NCBI RefSeq assembly: GCF_032118995.1
Contig: NC_092654.1
Location: forward strand, 2,480,001 to 2,544,000
Origin: Asterias amurensis
Lineage: Eukaryota; Echinodermata; Asteroidea; Forcipulatida; Asteriidae
Reading direction: 5' to 3'
DNA length: 64,000 nucleotides
Part shown: one piece after another, positions 26,701 to 36,300 of the stretch
Numbering within the stretch: the first letter of the stretch is position 1
Layout: each line of letters opens with the position of its first letter
Notes under the pieces: generated by a model
Seen by the model: the letters and a program-made list of their open reading frames with translations, nothing else
Told to the model about the DNA's origin: nothing
Database searches by the model: none
Position numbers and translations under genes: made by a program

Positions 26701-29700
26701 AACACCATGTACATGAGTAGGATTTGAAACTTCGCATGGTGGAGATACAATCTATTAAGGTTTGCAGTAACACCATGTACATGAGTAGGATTTGAAACTT
26801 TGCATGGTGGAGATACAATCTAGTAAGGTTTGCAGTAACACCATGTACATGAGTAGGATTTGAAACTTTGCATGGTGGAGATACAATCTAGTAAATTTTG
26901 TGGTAACACCATGTACATGAGTAGGATTTGAAACTTTGCATGGTGGAGATACAAACTACCGGTAGTAAGGTTTGTGGCAACACCATGTAAATGAGTAGGA
27001 TTGGAAACTTTGCATGGGGGAGATGCAATCTTAGATTTGCAGTAACACCATGAGAAACTTTTCATGAAAGAATTTCAACAAACAAAATAAATAAAAAGAC
27101 AATTTGGAGCATCTTACCTATCGCTTGTGAAGATATATCCAAGAACATTTTGAAGAGACAAATATAGAATGATAAAGACCACTGAAGCAGTTGCTGTATA
27201 GGTTAGACAAAAAAAAGTATTAAAAAAAGCAAACATTTGTCACTTCAGCAGCCACAGCCAGAAACAAAGCGTGAATCTCTTCTATTGGCATTAATTGTCA
27301 CTTTAGTTCCATCAGAAGGATTGCCCTATCCTTTGGCTGGGACATTAAGCTGTAGGTCTTGTGTACTAGGGTTGGTCACAAATGTTAAGAACTCCAGAAT
27401 TTCCCTGCTTGCAAGCTATAGTGATTAAATTCACTCATAAGGCATCTTTTGTTTCATAACACAATGATATTAATTATTAGTATACTATACAATTACTTGA
27501 TAAGAATTGCAGGTAATTGTTAGTCTTCAGTGTTGATTGTTGCTTATCATGAAAAGCGCATTGAGATGCTCGAAGCAAGCGCTATTCTTATTGTTATAAT
27601 ATTTTTGAGTGGTTACTTACTCCCAAGCATGAGGCCGCAAGAAGAAAATAGCTTGGCCCTGTCAGGTTTGTTGCCTCCTAAATTATTCCCTATGAGGATA
27701 CAGGTACCTACACCCAAGCCAGTAGAAACCTACACCCAAATCAACAAATAGTTGTTATAAATACAAGCTAACAATAAACGAGAGACATACAATGTAATTG
27801 TAAACAAGCATATTTGATTACAAGAAAAGTGAAGACAACTTAGTCTAAACTCGGTTACAGTTCAGCAACAAGAATCATTGATGGAGAATACCCCGTCTTT
27901 TGACAGTGGAGCACTGTGAAAAATAATTAAGGCACCAGTCTGTTCTAAGAATTAAAGTACTATTTATCAGGCATTTTTTCCCAATCTTTTGTTGTACTAA
28001 TGCACAAAAACCACACAATACAAAATGTCCTTAGCTCTAAACATTCAAAAGTGGATACCAAATTCAGACATGATGCTTCACGCTGGCAACAGGCAATTGC
28101 CTCAGTTGCCCCATGTCATGGCCTTGATGTCCCCCTGAACCGCTCCAATAGAAGTTTCCTCGTTGGAGGTGCGCTTTAGAAAAGGCCTTTTGCCCACGCC
28201 CTTTCAATAATTAAGCAACATGCCTGCAGATGATAAATTTAAATATTGTTTGTTCTTCTTGTCTTATCCTCCAATCAAATTATAGATCACCATTGCTCTC
28301 ATAAATATTCATCATTTTATTTAAATAGTACTTACAGACCAACAGACACCAGCTAAGCTGAACAAGATCGCATGAGCACCAACCTCAGTCTTGCCAAGCA
28401 AACCTGCATGTAACATTAAGGGAAATCAAATGACATATACTAGTGGACATCCAAAACCAAGTCTTTTTTTTTTACATTGAATGAGAAATAGCTTAACATG
28501 GCTTAATTCTTCCGAGACATAAAAAGTACAAACAAATACACACAGCAAAAAAATGATATGATTAGAACAAATAAAAACAAGATACAAGCAACTCAAAGTG
28601 ATCACCCCCGAAGGGATACACAACAGAAAAATAAGTTTCTTACTACTAATAATAATAATAATTAATATTCTTTATCCCTGATGCAAATTTAACATCTATT
28701 ATAGTATACAGTGCTAACACACATCGGTGTATGGGTAAAAAACCAAAATTAATATTCTTTATCCCCGATGCAAATTTAACATCTATTATATCGTTGCGGT
28801 ACCCGCTGCCAAAACATAGGATTCGAACTGCCTCTAGCTGCCGGACAACCTCAGTAGTCTAGTTGGTAAGACACTACTCTAGACCTGCAAGGGTTGTGGG
28901 TTCGAATCCCACCCGAGTAACATGCCTGTGATATTTTTTCACAGGACTCGGGAAAGTACCGAGTATACAGTGCTAACACATCGGTGTATGGGTAAAAAAC
29001 CAAAATTAATAATAACAACCCGTTTTTATATAGCGCTTTCCACACCCGGAGAGCATCCCAAAGTGCTTCACATTATTACTCCTGGTCACAGGGCCTTAAA
29101 TCACTCCTTAAACCATCTCAGCTCCCTGGTGGGGAGTATGCAGCCTGTGCAACATTAATATGTGCTACTCGGCTAAATCAATCACAAGAACCATCTCTGC
29201 CCTCACAGGTACCCATTTACCCCTGGGTGGAGAGAAGCAATATTAGTTAAGTGTCTTTCTCAGGGACACAAGTGTCACAACTGGGATTCGAACCCACACT
29301 CTGCTGAACAGAAGAACCAGAGCTTGAATTCGGTGTTCTTATCCGCTCGGCCACGACATACCACCGATGGCATTTGTATTTTTAATGTAAAACTCACCTG
29401 TGAGAAAATACCCAGTCTCACAGGTCCACCATTCTACACAGACGACGACTACGCCTGGAAGACCTAATCTCAACACAGTCCCCCACTCCTGCAGGCATTC
29501 CCACGACCAGCCTGAAGTCAAAAACACAAATAATTTTTATGAAGCTTTGTTAAATTCTTAGTACATGTGCGAAGTCATTGTGTACATGGTGTATGGTCAC
29601 TTTCCAAACCTCCACTAATGCATTTCCAAAAATAGATAAAATCCGTAGAGTTTGAAAGTTTGCAAGGTGGAAATAAAACAAGGTGAAGTTTGCAGTAGCA

Positions 29701-32700
29701 CCTTGTGTAAATCTCTTGTGGGTAGTGTTGGTTCTGAAAAGAAACAGTGGTTGAAAACTGAACGTTTCATCAGAACGTTTCAACAGAACGCTCTATTTAG
29801 TCGGGTGTACCCATATGTCATGCATGTAAATGTCTTGTGGGTAGTGTTGGTTCTGACATGAATGCTCCAAGATAATAGCTGATTACTTGGCCGATAACAG
29901 CACCTCTGTTGGTTCTGAAAAGAAACAGTGGTTGAAAACTGAACGTTTCAACAGAACACTCTATTTAGTCGGGTGTACCCATATGTCATGCATGGTTGGT
30001 TTGGTAGGCAGATCACAATTCGGCCAACTCGTGCAAGATGGCTTCAGGCATGCATTTACTCACCAGGCCAAGTTTCCTTGTGAAGTTTTTTCCAGTATAT
30101 GTAAAACAGCGACATGAATGCTCCAAGATAATAGCTGATTACTTGGCCGATAACAGCACCTCTGATAAATGAAACAAAATATTGTGAAGATTAAGAAGTC
30201 AATAAGGACAAACATTGACAAATCACAACAATGCATTTTTTTTACACAAAGTATAACTCTAGATCATCATAACAAAGAATACTCATTTTAGTTTTTACCA
30301 ATATACACCAATGTGTGTTAGCACTGTTTACTCAGCGCTCGGGAAAGTAGTGAGTATACAGTGCTAACACACATGGGTAAAAACCAAAATGAATATTCTT
30401 TATCCCGCTGCAAATTTAACATCTAAGATAAGGAATGTTGGTAACTTTTTTTAAGTCGAGACCAGTTGAGCTTTATTGAAAATCATACGAGTAAAGTTAC
30501 AGTTTAAGTATATACTCCTTTTCACCAGTGGATGTGTTTACTTACATTTATTTACTTTAGTCATTAAACTTGATACAGCCCTACTGGTTTGTGCATGATC
30601 GGATTATGAGTCCACTGTTTGGAAAAGAAATTACACAGAGATAACAGGCGTGAGTTGCCAGACAAAAAGGATGTGTTATTTTAGCCTATTTTTAACAGAG
30701 CTTTCCCCTATAGAAGTAAAGACACCGCCAATTTCAAGGAAAATTATGCACGACTAAAAGTTGAGAGAAAGACAGGGTTTTTTTTCATCCTAAGAATGAT
30801 CAAAATGGTCCAAATATTAACTTGACTTACATCATTCCAAAACTTAATGCAGACACCAGGATAAAATGTAAGAGCACATTTATTCCACTCATCAGGACAA
30901 TTATGACCACTAGAGGGCGCACTATACTCTGACTCTCGAGGTATTTAATGATTAAAGCAAGTGCCGCATCCGCCTAAAGAATAAAACAACAAAAGAATTA
31001 AAAAGAGGGTCTCACATAATAAAATATAGGTATATCCTGCTAAACCATTTATACAGGAGCTTTGGAACGAGATATTTTGCGGTCTCCCAATAGGCAGCCA
31101 ATATTAGGGCTAGATAAGCTCAGTTGGTAGAGAGCTGACACTAAATTTTAAAGACTATAGTGAACCAATTTTTTAACTTACTGGTGTAGCTAGAATGAAA
31201 ATGGAGCCAAACGGTCTTGCTAATCTGTGGTAAGAAAAACAAATAAACAGAGTTGGAAATTAATGGAATTACCAGGACAAAAAAGATTCCCTACCCTTAC
31301 CCTGACAGAAGCCCACCTGACCGGGGCCCAATTGCATGAATCTCCTTACCGTATGCAAAGAATCTGAATTTGTTGCTTGACTGCATGCGTGCTCCACGTT
31401 TGTAGCCATTCTTCCCTCACACAGCTAGCGCAGAAATTTTGTGCTTGCACAGTAAGCAGAGAATGGTAATTGAAAGCGCAGAATTCGATGGTATATAAAC
31501 AGAGCAAAGAAATTAGGCCCTGTAATGCTGTCAGGGCATTGGTTATTGTAAGTGAATCAACTGCCACCAGGGGCACTGCCACCTACTCCTGAGCCTGGAA
31601 CATGGTTACCCCCTTCACATTCCGCAACTGGGAGTAGACATGGGTATCATCCACTAGAAGCCTGGCTGCTAGAGCAGAATGCACTACCTTCTTATCTTAC
31701 AGAACAATTATGGTTAAGTGCCTTGGTCAAGGGCACAAGTGTCAACACTGAGATTTAAACCCACACTCTGCTGCTGACAACACCAGAGCTTTGGGTATGA
31801 TGAACTCTTCCACAACACGCTACAGTGATTGATTAACAACCAAAGACAATAATTATTAAACTACCTGGCGATGTATGGGTCTTGCCCCACAAGTAGAAGA
31901 AGTCCTTCAGTGTTGATCAAGACTCCCGAGCACACTACCGACAATAACATCGTCAGGACAAAAAAACGCTGCAAGATGATTCCCACTCTCTTTTTGTTGT
32001 CACTTCCATAAGTCTGCAAATAAATTAACCACACAATCACTCTTAACATTTCAGATTACGAAACTGGCACCCCCCGAACGAATGCATTGACAAAATGGGG
32101 AGGCCATCAGCACATTAGGGCTAGATGGCTCAGTTAGAACAGCGCCGGACTGTTAGTCTGAAGGTTGCTGGTCTTTGACAATTACCAACGTGTCCAGTGC
32201 CTTTAACTGAAATGAATAAGTCCTGGCCCTCACACTAACCTGTGAAAACAACGTGTCCGCAGCTGATGTGAAGCCAAACATGACTGACCGCCAGGTTACA
32301 TGAATGACCTGAGGGAACAATAAAACAATTAAACATTCAGGTCTCGAAAATAACACTTGACTGCAGGCCCCAGGGCCAATCATTTTTAGAATGAGGCCAG
32401 TAAACTCATGACTGGACAAGGAAGTCTAGCAGTCCTAAGTTTTTGAATAAACACACCGCACTGCATTTTTAATTTAAACCGATAAATACAATTATCTTTC
32501 AATTCGATTGAGTACTAAATACTAATAAGAAAAATGAGATAAATCTTCTTGCACTGCTTGTTCCAAAGGGTGTCTTTTCTTTTATAATTTTCTTGCAACT
32601 TCGATGACCAATTGAGTCAAATTTTTTACAGATTTGTTTTTTTAAATGCATGTTTATGTTGGGATACGCAACTGAGAACACTGGTCTTTGACAATTACCA

Positions 32701-34936
32701 CAGGTGTCAAGTGTCTTTAATGGAACCTTCCTCTAATGAAAAAGCAATCTATGATGACTCTACGGGTATGTTCAGACAGCGTACTAGGTTAGACCCGAAC
32801 CAGTTTAACTTTTACAAGCAGCAGGAGGTGATCGTAAAAATAAAACCCCTTTGCGTTCAGACAGCACTGAGTTAAACCCGATCTGGTTTATCTTTGGTTT
32901 TAAGAGGTCAAAGAAAACGCGACCCCATTACTCTAACATCCTGTTTATTGTCCTGTTCATTGGTCACCGTGTGTTTACATAATGATTACGGAGGTCAATG
33001 GGTAGCCTGTTGTGAGTTTAACCGGATGTGGTCTTTTTTATTCTGTCCACACACAGTGTTGAAAGATAAACCCGAAGCGGTCTAAAGATAAACCCCCTCC
33101 CTGGACGGTTTATCTTTTGTGGGTTGAACTCAATTCGGACTAACTTTAGATCTGTTCAGACACACTGAGTTGAACTGGATCGAGTTGAACCATGAGTTAA
33201 ACCAACTTTAGTACCGTGTCTGAACGCACTAGAGATTGTACAATGAATCCACTATCCAGCCACTTACCGATTGTGCGAGAGCAGAAGCAGCAATCTCATT
33301 CTTCCCAATGTGACCAGTAAAGGCAATAGACGTCATGCTAATAATGACACCGGATACGGAATACAGAGCCTATGTTTTGAAAGAGAAAAATCAAATGTAG
33401 TTTGGCTTGTGAAGAACTATTGAATCTTTTTTAAAAGGCATTATCCCTGTGGGAACATTCTGACAGCCAAGCCTTACGATCTAGTCCCATTCGTAACTGC
33501 CCTCCAGTGGAGGGCCACATACCAGGTGGCCAGAAGAACACCGTCTGTAGACCAGCTGGCCAGAAGGACACTGGCCACAGACCAGGTGGCCAGAAGGGCG
33601 CTGGCCACAGACCAGGTGTCCATAAGGACACTGGTCACCGACCAGGTGACCATAAGGACAATGGTCACAGACCAGGTGGACAAAAGGACACTGGGCACAT
33701 ACCAGGTGGGCAGAGGAACACTGGCATTAGACCAGGGCCCAATTTCATAGAGCTGCTAAGCACACAAATTTGCTTAGCATGAAATTTCTTCCTTGATAAA
33801 AACAGAATTACCAACCAAATTTCCATTTGTAGCAAATTGCTTGTTACTGGTATTCAGCTGTTGCTTGCATAAACCTAGTTGCGATAATCGTAACCCTCCT
33901 CCCGACGGCCGCCCAGGAAGAAATTTCATGCTAAGCAAATTTTTGTGCTAAGCAGCTCTATGAAATTGGGCACAGGTGGCCAGAACTTCAGAAGAACACA
34001 GCATGGCCACAGACTAGGCGGCTGAAAAGACACTGGTCACAAACCAGGTGGCCAAAGGAACACTGGCCGTGGTAGGTGGCCAGGAAGGACACTGGCCATC
34101 GACCAGGGCCAAATTTCATGGCTCTGCTTACCGTTAGCAAAGAATCGGCACTTGTGGAAGCAGTGAATTCTGAGCTTTACAATGTATTTCACAAGTTAGC
34201 AGAGAATTTTGCGTATTCACTTTCTCCAGGAAGAGACAAAATAGGAGAACGATAGCGGAACGAACCTCGTTTAGTTCACTTAACTGGGGTGCTGTACTCG
34301 ACCGATAAAGACAACATTTCGTACAAAGGAGTACTGCGCCCCAGTACTCCTAGAAGAACTATTTCGGTTTTGTCTGGCTATCCCGTAACGGGAGACGATA
34401 GCCGGACAAAACCAAAATAGTTCTAGGAGTAGCGCCCCAGTTACCAGGTTACTGAGTCTCTAAATTTAGGCATGTTAGGATAGCTTTCCGCATGGCCTGT
34501 ATGGCGCTTCCACTTTTTCACTCAATTTTACAGATAAGATACTGTATTACTTCACATCGAATGAAAAAGTGGCGGCGCCTGTACAGAAACTTTTCCTAAA
34601 TTTAACCCAAGATAAGATTCAGAACTAATGTTTTGTGCATTGAACTCTACATCTATCATGTCTATCATAGGACTTTATCAGTATCATCATTCAAATTTCA
34701 AGTCGGCAGAGACAAACAGAGGGAGAGACATTGTTGTCATCATTCATATTCATGCATCATGTGCATAGCTCCACTCCATGGTTTGACAGCATTCTTACCA
34801 CTGGCCACGACAGTATGGCGAGTTGTTTGAAGGACTCTTTGTTGTCAGACAGAGATGCCGACGGACACCATTTTCCATCTCTGCATCGTCTCCTCTTTGT
34901 TGTCGTCTGTTGCTGCTGATTTACCTCCGCCGCCAT
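23752..34936 (-). CDS. SLC47A1: MATE/SLC47 multidrug and toxin extrusion transporter, copy A
   Basis: MATE proteins export organic cations in exchange for protons across plasma and vesicle membranes. Fifteen exons in coding order: 34936-34799, 33369-33268, 32308-32240, 32013-31865, 31224-31182, 30973-30831, 30161-30064, 29511-29398, 28403-28336, 27729-27621, 27193-27118, 26332-26263, 25792-25660, 25089-24995, 24384-23752. The sum is 2040 nt (679 aa), with all phases matching. Seen: TYGSDNKKRVGIILQR, the VEWWTCET pair of glutamates, GNNLGGNKPDRA, GVLRGCGYQKVSAI and a final helix after RRGLALFLCVSFF. Against human MATE1 (570 aa) the extra length is mainly an acidic tract of about 130 residues before the last helix. 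The start chosen is MAAEVNQQQQ; an in-frame ATG lies upstream at 34957. A MITE absent from copy B begins about 95 bp upstream of the start. Which vertebrate SLC47 it matches cannot be told by eye. Confidence 0.94.
24558..24771. mobile_element. GC-rich MITE (hAT-like ends), in both units
   Basis: Left end GGGTGCGTTTGATAAGCTTC with CCTGGGTCGACCC, right end GGGTCGACCCAGGGAAGCTA with GAATGCACCC. The matching copy is 48768-48980, so the insertion predates the duplication. The hAT assignment rests only on end style and is weak. Confidence 0.7.
25205..25440. repeat. SINE fragment in a MATE copy A intron
   Basis: Resembles 17640-17850: TATAGCACC.T.TAATGG, CAATATGCTG, AACCCCTTCTCTTT and GCATTACACAACACA. 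Also present in unit B (49425-49650). Confidence 0.5.
26370..27055. repeat. 68-bp minisatellite, about 10 units
   Basis: Units begin GAGTAGGATTTGAAACTT and continue CATGGTGGAGATACAATCTA, then GTAACACCATGTACAT. Starts fall at about 26375, 26443, 26511, 26579, 26647, 26715, 26783, 26851, 26919 and 26993. It lies in the MATE intron between exons 27193-27118 and 26332-26263. Unit B has about three units. The reading frames in it are not genes. Confidence 0.95.
28651..29015 (+). mobile_element. tRNA-derived SINE, unit A only
   Basis: Head at about 28848-28918 with an A-box-like TAGTCTAGTTGGTAAGAC and a B box GGTTCGAATCCC, then a body ACTCGGGAAAGTACCGAG..GTATACAGTGCTAACAC. A second copy of the tail precedes the head. 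Unit B has only a run of AATAATAATAATAA here (about 52420-52436). Confidence 0.75.
29020..29360 (-). mobile_element. SINE with TTTATATAGCGCTTT end, in both units
   Basis: Runs GTTTTTATATAGCGCTTTCC, CATCCCAAAGTGCTTCACAT, ACCCATTTACCCCTGGGTGG, AAGTGTCTTTCTCAGGGACA and a minus-strand B box GGTTCGAATCCC. The unit B copy is 52438-52760. It ends near a MATE exon donor. Confidence 0.65.
29700..30163. repeat. Local duplication carrying a partial copy of a MATE exon
   Basis: GTTGGTTCTGAAAAGAAACA and GGTTGAAAACTGAACGTTTC recur at 29722 and 29907. The stretch GACATGAATGCTCCAAGATA through ACAGCACCTCTG occurs at 29857-29909, outside the real exon, and again at 30113-30164, inside exon 30161-30064. The partial copy has the exon's 5' half, and on the minus strand it is preceded by CCAACAG, but it lacks the 3' half and donor. 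Unit B has the same arrangement (53271-53315). Confidence 0.85.
31600..31790. repeat. SINE fragment in a MATE intron, in both units
   Basis: Contains ACAATTATGGTTAAGTGCCT, TGGTCAAGGGCACAAGTGTC and an AACCCACACTCTGCTG tail, the common SINE body of this window. The unit B copy is about 55070-55250. Confidence 0.5.
32560..32722. repeat. Truncated family-1 MITE, in both units
   Basis: Has the right half only: TTGCAACTTCGATGACCAAT, TGCATGTTTATGTTGGGATA, GGTCTTTGACAATTACCA and GTGTCTTTAA. The unit B equivalent is about 56015-56182. A smaller relic of the same end lies at 32172-32208. Confidence 0.65.
32765..33235. mobile_element. MITE with TTCAGACA/TGTCTGAA ends, in both units
   Basis: Left part GTATGTTCAGACAGCGTACT with TTAGACCCGAACC, right part GTTTAACTC-like blocks ending TAGTACCGTGTCTGAACGCA. 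Many inner CCCGA..GGTTTATCTTT blocks are partly inverted. The matching copy at 56229-56700 shows it predates the duplication. Confidence 0.7.
33515..34108. repeat. 30-bp minisatellite split by a MITE
   Basis: The unit is close to GGCCAGAAGGACACTGGCCA with CAGACCAGGT. About seven units span 33520-33733 and about five more degenerate ones span 33970-34108. Between them (33735-33972) lies an inverted-repeat element with CAATTTCATAGAGCTGCTAA and its complement. Because 30 is a multiple of three, several frames stay open on both strands and give collagen-like chance peptides. Unit B has the same array (56983-57575). Confidence 0.9.
34336..34440. mobile_element. 87-bp foldback insertion with 9-bp direct flanks, unit A only
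   Basis: A palindrome (34345-34431) opening TACTCCTAGAAGAACTATTT and closing with a close reverse complement is flanked by GCGCCCCAG on both sides. Unit B has a single GCGCCCCAG followed by the same downstream sequence. It sits inside an older MITE (about 34265-34455) that also has ACTGGGGCGC ends. Confidence 0.88.
34470..34615. mobile_element. MITE of the CACTTTTTCACTCA family, in both units
   Basis: Left arm GGCGCTTCCACTTTTTCACT, right arm ATGAAAAAGTGGCGGCGCC. It lies in MATE intron 1. The unit B copy is about 57845-57995. The same family appears at 35030-35180. Confidence 0.75.
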
Positions 34937-35029
34937 TGTTTTCAATTCATACTTCATAACGGACGGCCCTCCACACTAGTACTCCCCTATAGCCTCTCTT
35001 TTGATAAATAAGTAAAATCTAAGTAACAG

Positions 35030-35180
35030 GAGGATAACTTTCCGTATGGCGCCACCACTTTTTCACTCATTTTTACAAAAAGGGATATATCAATCAGGTA
35101 AATTACTATATTATTTTATTTCGAATGAAAAAGTGGTGGCGCCATACGGAAACTTTTCCCCATACGGAAACTTTTCCAAG
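35030..35180. mobile_element. MITE in the MATE copy A 5' flank, absent from copy B
   Basis: GATAACTTTCCGTATGGCGC with CACCACTTTTTCACTC is inverted at GAAAAAGTGGTGGCGCCATA with CGGAAACTTTTCC. Unit B (about 58440-58480) passes from TAAGTAACGGGATCC to ACTTTTCAGCATC with no element. The insertion starts about 95 bp upstream of the chosen start codon. Confidence 0.85.
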
Positions 35181-35669
35181 ACTATTTAGCATCAAGATTA
35201 CAGATATCTTCCTGAAGCTATGGTGTCACATACTTCTCTTGCAACACAGCTAACTTTTGTGCAACGCCACGCGCCAAGTTGTGTTGTGATGCAAGCTGTT
35301 GTATGGATATGCCTGGCAAAAAGCAAAGACTCACACTAGTCCCTTCATTAGTTTACACCATCCGATACAACCAAACTGAGCTGGTGGTCACGTTGAGGGC
35401 TATATGTCTGACTAGGATCAAAGTCTATTTTTTGTTGGTGTGTAGCATGTGTTGTTTATTATTTAGTTGGTTCACATTTTGTTTACTTGTTTTATTTATT
35501 TTAAATCTTTAGACATACACAATAGTTAAAAGTTGTAAAGGGGCTGTCAATGTTAAAACAAAAGTGTAAAAACTGATGTTTCAATTGGAGAAGGTTGGTG
35601 GGGAGCATTTTATTATTAAGTTGAGGGAATTTTTCCATTTCAAAGTTTTCAATGTGATAAAAATTGTTT

Positions 35670-35703
<34 letters not shown>
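35670..35703. repeat. (CAA)n microsatellite, longer in unit A
   Basis: About eleven AAC repeats, against about four at 58979-58989 in unit B. Confidence 0.9.
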
Positions 35704-35999
35704 GATGATGGTAAAGATACACCAAATCAATGAATTAATCAAGTTTTATTTTTTCTCTCCAGAGAAGTTTGACTTCTGTACAATATTCACATATCTACAA
35801 GTCTACATTATGACAACTGGGTTCACTTGACTTAGAATTTCTAGACATAAATAGTAACTGGGGCGCTGTAGTCTTTGGCGCTGTATTCTTTTTTCAAAGT
35901 TTGTACATCATCGGTCAAAAAGGAATACAGGGCCCCAGTTACTGGGTCTAACATAAGATATAGTTTTTAATTATTTATTTCTGGTAACGAAACCAAGGG

Positions 36000-36300
36000 T
36001 GTCTCACAAAGTTTACTTGTGATGCACATCACTCAATGCAGCTCGCACGGCTTGAGGAAACCTGTAAACAAGGGTGCTTGCTACGTGAACCACAAACACC
36101 GGGTTTAACCCCTACTCATTCATGATAAGTGTTCTGGTAATAACGTGCACTACCAATCTAGTTTGTGAATGGCTTATGTCCCATCCGAAGGACAAGGCAG
36201 TTATGGTTAAGTATCTTGCTCAGGTCAACAAGTGTCACAACTTGGACTCAAACCTACACTCTGCTGATCAGCAACATCAGAGCTTGAATTTTAAGTTTAC
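36000..36300 (-). mobile_element. SINE, 3' part missing from unit B
   Basis: Has GGACAAGGCAGTTATGG, TAAGTATCTTGCTCAGG, AAGTGTCACAACTTGG and ACACTCTGCTGATCAGC. Unit B jumps from GTAATAACA to CTTTCTCTTTTGCTCAGTGC (about 59455-59470), so about 190 bp was lost there. Confidence 0.6.

Noticed and set aside
26143-27065. Minus-strand peptides with repeated LYLHHAKFQILLMYLVL-like motifs
   Set aside because: Translation of the 68-bp minisatellite; only 26332-26263 in this stretch is a real MATE exon.
28848-28918. Possible tRNA gene with A and B boxes
   Set aside because: Arms do not pair as a cloverleaf and it is joined to a repeated SINE body; the other tRNA-like stretches (4445, 16052, 32117, 43430) fail in the same way.
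33507-33782. Collagen-like open frames such as GHRPGGQKDTGHRPG
   Set aside because: They come from a 30-bp minisatellite whose period is a multiple of three, are open on both strands, and lie in a MATE intron.
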